Source: Cardiocondyla obscurior (Eukaryota; Arthropoda; Insecta; Hymenoptera; Formicidae). Taken from it: a stretch of 64,000 bases of DNA. Below the pieces are notes generated by a model. The model did no database searches. It had not been told where the DNA came from and saw only the letters and a program-made list of their open reading frames with translations. The position numbers and the translations under genes are program-made. Positions 59,050 to 64,000 of the stretch are shown one piece after another. Within the stretch, counting starts at the first letter, position 1, and each line of letters begins with the position of its first letter. The DNA is taken from the NCBI RefSeq assembly GCF_019399895.1, contig NC_091864.1, positions 5,682,001 to 5,746,000 on the forward strand, read 5' to 3'.

Positions 59050-62000
59050 AAAATTGATTTAAAAGATGTAGAAGTAGTAATGAAGTGAAGCTTATAAAAT
59101 TATTACGATTTATTAATTTTCTTCAGCTATTTGCATGCAAAGTATACACGCGTTATTGTGCCAATACTTGGGAAATGATTAAAATTGCAACGAGATAAAC
59201 GGTCTTACCGCACACGACGATTTGCAAGGTTTAATTTGAATTCTCATTTAAATATCAATGTTGCATTTAAACAACTAATAATAATAATTCCGTTCAAATT
59301 GCTATTAATCTAGTCGAAAGAAATGATCAAATAAATATTACAGAAATAATCATAATTCGATATAAAAAAAAATCTTATTTGAATTCCCACGACGTGGTTG
59401 TAATTTGCATTACACGTAAGCTTGCGTTATTTTATTATTCGATGTTTTTCGTGCGTTTTTCGCGGCGTGATCGATCGATTTACGTTGCGCGTAGTCGTCG
59501 CGTCGGTCTGACACCCTTTTTTTTTCATTTTTCCTTTTTTTTCCTCCCCAAAAAACGAAATACGCGCCCTCGGAATTTTCGCAACCCGCCGTCTCTATTT
59601 GCGTGACGGCAGATACGCGAGATAGCTCAGGTTTGAGCACCTCTTTGTAATTTTACGTTGCCGTGGGGTGGCTAAAGCTGACGCAGTGGGGTAGATAGTC
59701 GGCGGTATGCCCAGTAGCCAATTCCCGGCTTTGGGCTCGACTCGGCGGGTCCATTCATCGCCGTGCATTACGTGACCGGTTTACCAATCCAGCCCTTCCT
59801 GCACCACCGCCTCCGCCGCCTCCACGATCACCACCATCACCACTACCAGCGCCCGGTCTATATACCTCTTTTCCGCTACGAGAGCTGGCGCGGAAGGGCC
59901 GGCCGGCGTGTACGTGTATCTGCCAAACAACCCCCGGAGTCATATCGACCGGCCGGAATGGCTTCGAGCTCCCTTCGCGATTCCGAAATTCTCTCGTAAA
60001 CGATTTTCCGAAGGTTTGATTCCGCCCGCCGGTTCCGTTCTACTAAAAACGGATGGGCAAGCCGCTCGCTCTCTCGTCTTGTCACGCGGCGAGATATCTT
60101 TTATTTGCACCGCGCGTGGAAAGGTCGGGTCGCGCTCGCGATTCGAATCACGCGCGGCCACGTGAATTTTTACGTCGCTGCCCGGTGACCGATCGCCGCC
60201 TGGCTTGCTCGTATGAGAAAAGTAAATTATGTATTTATTTAATTCTTTCCTGCCTTTCGTGCCTTAGACTCGGCAGACGCGCAGCTTCAACGTAATAGCG
60301 ACTTGGAATAGAGACGTGTAATTTCGGACGTCGCGGTGCGGGAAGGACGGGCAGATCGACCGGCTGTTGCAAAAAGGACCGCGCCGACCGCAGGCGGGCG
60401 GGATCTCCAAGTAATTATTCCGTCTATAAAACGGCCCGGGACGAATTTCCGTGACGAATCGCCCGCGATATCCAGCGCGAGCAAACGAAACGCCCACGAG
60501 GCAGAGGTCGGTTGGAACCGCGCGAGAGGAAACTCTTGTGAGACAAAGTCTTCACGGGAGGGCGTCTCGCGTCCTCGCGTCTTCGATGACGACGGCACGT
60601 TCGACTCGCGGATACTCGAACGAAGCCTGACCAAGGGGGCGGGATGCGGCAGCGGGAGGAGAGGGTTCACCTCGATCAGCTCGGTTTCTACACGATGAAA
60701 ACATGTTAATGTATGGACGCGTAGTACATAAGCGTGTCTGAAAGGAGGTGCCGGAGGAAGGCGAGCACGCTGGTGCCAAGCACGAGCCAAAGCGAGTTGA
60801 GTCCCCTTTCTGCGCCCTCCCTCGGTTTCTTCGTCTAGACCTCCGCCGAGCCCTGCGACACCCCTTTCGTGGCGAATGAATTTCTTTCAGTCCACTTGTT
60901 TAGACTTCACAAAGCAATTCGTGGTAACGACGCCTCCGATTATGCAATCGGAAAAGAATCGACAAAGAATTACCTGCAATCGCGGGGGCCGTGAAACATT
61001 TGAGCAAAAATCCACAAAGAAAAAAAAAAAGAAAAAAAAAAAACTCGCAAATAAATAACGTAAACGCATCGCGATATAAGTACATTTTGTTAATCTATTC
61101 TCTACCTTGGCATTAAAACTCCGTCGCTGCGTTGCGTAAAACATTTTACTTACGGATTGCACCCGCCGATTGATGGCACGTTTGAAGAGCGAAGATTTCG
61201 AGCGGGCGACGTAACTCGTAATCAGGATTCCATTTGCGGAATTCTCTCGGGTACAGCTCCTCGTTGCCATATCGTAGAGATATCCATCCTTTCAGTTTCG
61301 GACTTGTCGGCGCGCGTACCCCTACGCACGGGGGCACGACCTGGGAGGCCCCCCTTACGCAATCTACAGCAAGCCTCTGATCTGCCATAAAGTCATTTCA
61401 TAACCCATCCCGAGGGTTAAGTACCCCTCGAGTCCCAAATCCCGAGTTAAACGCGAACCCACCGAGAGAGCTTGAAACTTTCACGACACGATCTCTGGCC
61501 TCCTTTCACCCCCCGTCTCGCGCCCCTTCGCCCTGCCACGGCGTTATCTTTTGACAATTAAAGCTACAAAGCTGATATTCGCGGAAAAGTTGCCCGAGAA
61601 GCGGCGGTCGATTATTTCTGCGGTGAGCCGCGATACCCCGACAAGTTCTCCCTGACTTATCTCGAAATGAGTAAGTAAAATTCCGCATTATTAATAAGTT
61701 AGTGCTTAAATTTTTTTTTTTTTTTAATAAAAAAAAAAACTTTTAATCTAAGTGGAATGCAGATAAGTTTCACGCTGATACAAGCCGCGGTTGTTGTTGT
61801 TGTTGAAATAAAAGCCGTGATGAAAATACAAACTCTGAGAAATTGATGCGTCCTCCCGCGAATAATGCGATGTATTAATTTTACGATTCGACGGATAACA
61901 GCTGAGATTTTCATCTACGATTAATCTTGACGCTGACGTCCGGCGCTATTACGCGCGGCCGAAGCTGAACAAGACCGTGCATAAATTACAAGGCTGTCTC

Positions 62001-64000
62001 GTAACGCGCTCGCGACACAACGGGCTGTCTCTCTTTCTCTCTCCCGCTCTCTCTCTCCCTGGCACAAACTCGGGGAGAAAAAACGCGCGGTGACACTTGC
62101 GTCGGAATTAAAAAGTAAAAGCTCGTTATAAATCAAACGTCTTGTCAGCGGGTGTGGCGGCTGGCCTTTAAGCCGCCGCGGGGTGACGAAGGCGAAAACC
62201 CTTTCGTTAATTGCGCATCGCAGATGCCGGGACTATCACAGGCGCTCTTTACGAGGCCACTTCCCTCCCGGTACCGCGGCGAACGATCGTAGAGGAAAAA
62301 AAAAAAAAAAAAAGAGCTGAGCTTTCTTCGCAGCCGGGGAAAAGTTCGAGCCGTAAGCTCCGGTAGTGCCCTTAAAAGCGATTACGACCGTGCCTCGTAA
62401 TCGCAACACGATCCGTTTACCGCGCGAAAAGAGGAAGGAATTAGACGTGCTCGACAAATTTTTCATGGAGCCAATTACATGCGGAAAACGATAAATTATT
62501 AGTGCTCTTGATACAATTTGATTTTCTTAATTATTTTCCACGCTTATCGTTTGCTATTATTTATTGGGATTGCAAAGCCTCCGTATTAAATTTACGCATC
62601 GTTACTTTTGGTAAATATTCGGGAATAAAAACGCGACTTGAGGCCGTGACGGTTTATTCCGATATTGCGGGTTACATCGTTTGATCAAAAGGAAACGGCA
62701 TCGGCGAGCGAATACGAGCTAACTTTCAGCGGTAACGTCGCGAACTGCTGGCTCGCTGCATTAGGCAAGAGCTCGAGCGCGGCGCTTATCGTCTCCTTAA
62801 TCAACTATACCCAGAGCGTCGAAGTTTCCGCCGCAGTTAGCGGGTCCTTAGAGTGCAAGGATCAAATAGTCCGCGCTTGAGAGAGCGTCGGGCTCGAGCG
62901 ACGAGAGATCTCTCCCCCGCCTCTCGATTTCAAACGCAAATTCGCGTACAGCGTGAGGTCTACCAGACCTCAGCGAATCCCGTGCGAGTTTCGTTCGCTT
63001 CTGCCAAGGATCCGCGGTCGACGAAGTTAGCTGAGACCGATTCGATCCGCCGGCGATTATAATCGAATCCAAGACACCTAATCTATTCCGCACCTCTGGC
63101 CTCCCCCTCCCTTCCTTTCGACCCCGTGACGCTTTAACGAACAACCCTGGCACCTTTCCGCCATCCGCCGGGAATTTCCATCCGTTTGCCAGGCTGGACA
63201 CTGGCCGGTGTAGTTTCAGCACTCGCTTTTGGCGAGTTATCCCTTAACTCGACGCATCTCGGCTGTGACCGCGATTACTTGCGAGCGTCCGGCGTACGGT
63301 GTAACGAAGGGCCGAATATTAATTTGCAGTCGCAAGATTTATCTCATGGTGAATCTAATTAACTCGTTAATTCGCGCTTCCGTCGCGCGTAGATTCTCGA
63401 CCCTCGAGAACGGTCTAGCTCTCTCTTGCACTCGCAAAGCAATAGCTGTTTCTTTGCAAACAGCATCGGGAGTCCCGCTCGAGACTTACGGGGTAGAGGG
63501 TGATCTGGAGCAACCAAGGATGCTGCGCGCGGGATGACATCATCGCGAGAATGACTCGCTCTCTCGGGTTCGGTGGCCGCGATCGTAAAAATTCAGATCA
63601 CGAACCGACGGCGGTAAATAAAACGGTCGCCCGCGTTTCCCCCGTCCGCCAACATATTTCTTCGCGCTCCTTACATCCTTGCACGTGCGGACTATCGATT
63701 CTCTCTCTTCAGCGGGGTAACGGTCGTGGCGGATCGAACTTTTTAAAGCGGAAATTCACGGCAAGGGTGGAAGCCGTCGGCGACCCTTCACCTCGACCGA
63801 GATCTTGACGCGCAGCTTGAAAAATCATTCTAACAGCGTAGCGATGAGCCGCTCAATTTTTAAGATTTTTTGAAAAGAAAAGAGTTATAAAAAAATATTT
63901 AAAAAATAGAATAAATAAAATACAACAATTTGAAATATTTCTATGCAATTAATGAAGATAAATTATTCTTATTGTTGCAATATTGATCATTTCATTATTT
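59050..64000. other. Gene-poor region, last part; no recognised gene
   Basis: CpG-rich blocks (59640-60200, 60300-60850, 61190-61660, 62880-63830) flank AT-rich stretches (59050-59400, 62470-62640, 63850-64000). A triplet-rich tract at 59800-59860 (CAC/CCG) encodes His- or Gly-rich peptides in chance frames. Donor-like sites occur at 61669 (plus, ATGA|GTAAGT) and at about 61149-61154 (minus, ATCC|GTAAGT), each with a short open frame behind it but no recognised family. Confidence 0.45.

Noticed and set aside
1..64000. CRISPR arrays, rRNA genes and known insect microRNAs
   Set aside because: No regularly spaced repeats, no rRNA-like conserved blocks and none of the insect microRNA sequences I could recall were seen on reading through. 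A computed search would be more sensitive for microRNAs and tRNAs.

Overview
The window looks like nuclear DNA of an insect, most likely a hymenopteran and plausibly an ant. Genes are split by short GT-AG introns. Four genes encode proteins recognisable as insect or animal orthologues. The intergenic DNA carries decayed Gypsy-type retroelement pieces and small TA-flanked inverted-repeat elements. The right 37 kb changes to a GC- and CpG-richer compartment, which is common in ant and bee genomes. The species assignment is inference; the gene identities are read from the translated exons.

The first 24 kb is the gene-bearing part. MTF-1, the metal-responsive six-zinc-finger transcription factor, lies on the plus strand (555-4574, five coding exons). 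It is tail-to-tail with the minus-strand gene for the delta subunit of mitochondrial F1 ATP synthase (5921-6553, three exons). A 336-bp tandem duplication lies in the gap at 7.29-7.95 kb. Prdm13 follows on the minus strand (8250-10449, three exons: PR/SET-like region plus four zinc fingers). Then comes Rsph3, an axonemal radial spoke protein, also on the minus strand (15929-23776), with two alternative first exons and possibly an alternative last exon. A Gypsy RNase H remnant and a candidate hairpin sit between Prdm13 and Rsph3. A Gypsy integrase remnant and two copies of a diverged composite repeat lie just beyond Rsph3, followed by a near-palindromic MITE at 26.1 kb.

From about 27 kb to the end I recognise no protein family on either strand. 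The sequence alternates GC/CpG-rich blocks, AT-rich TTAATTA-type blocks and purine/pyrimidine tracts. It could be a large intron or regulatory territory of a gene outside the window. The best hint of coding DNA is a phase-compatible pair of exon-like segments on the plus strand (44466-44570 and 46846-46958). Many long open frames here are what GC-rich DNA gives by chance.

The four recognised genes do not form a pathway: metal homeostasis, oxidative phosphorylation, neural transcription control and ciliary motility are simply neighbours. I found no convincing new multi-gene system. The most informative new points are the Rsph3 alternative first exons, the preserved copper-binding-type cysteine cluster in MTF-1, the tandem duplication, the exon-like segments and the possible spliced antisense transcript inside the Prdm13 intron.
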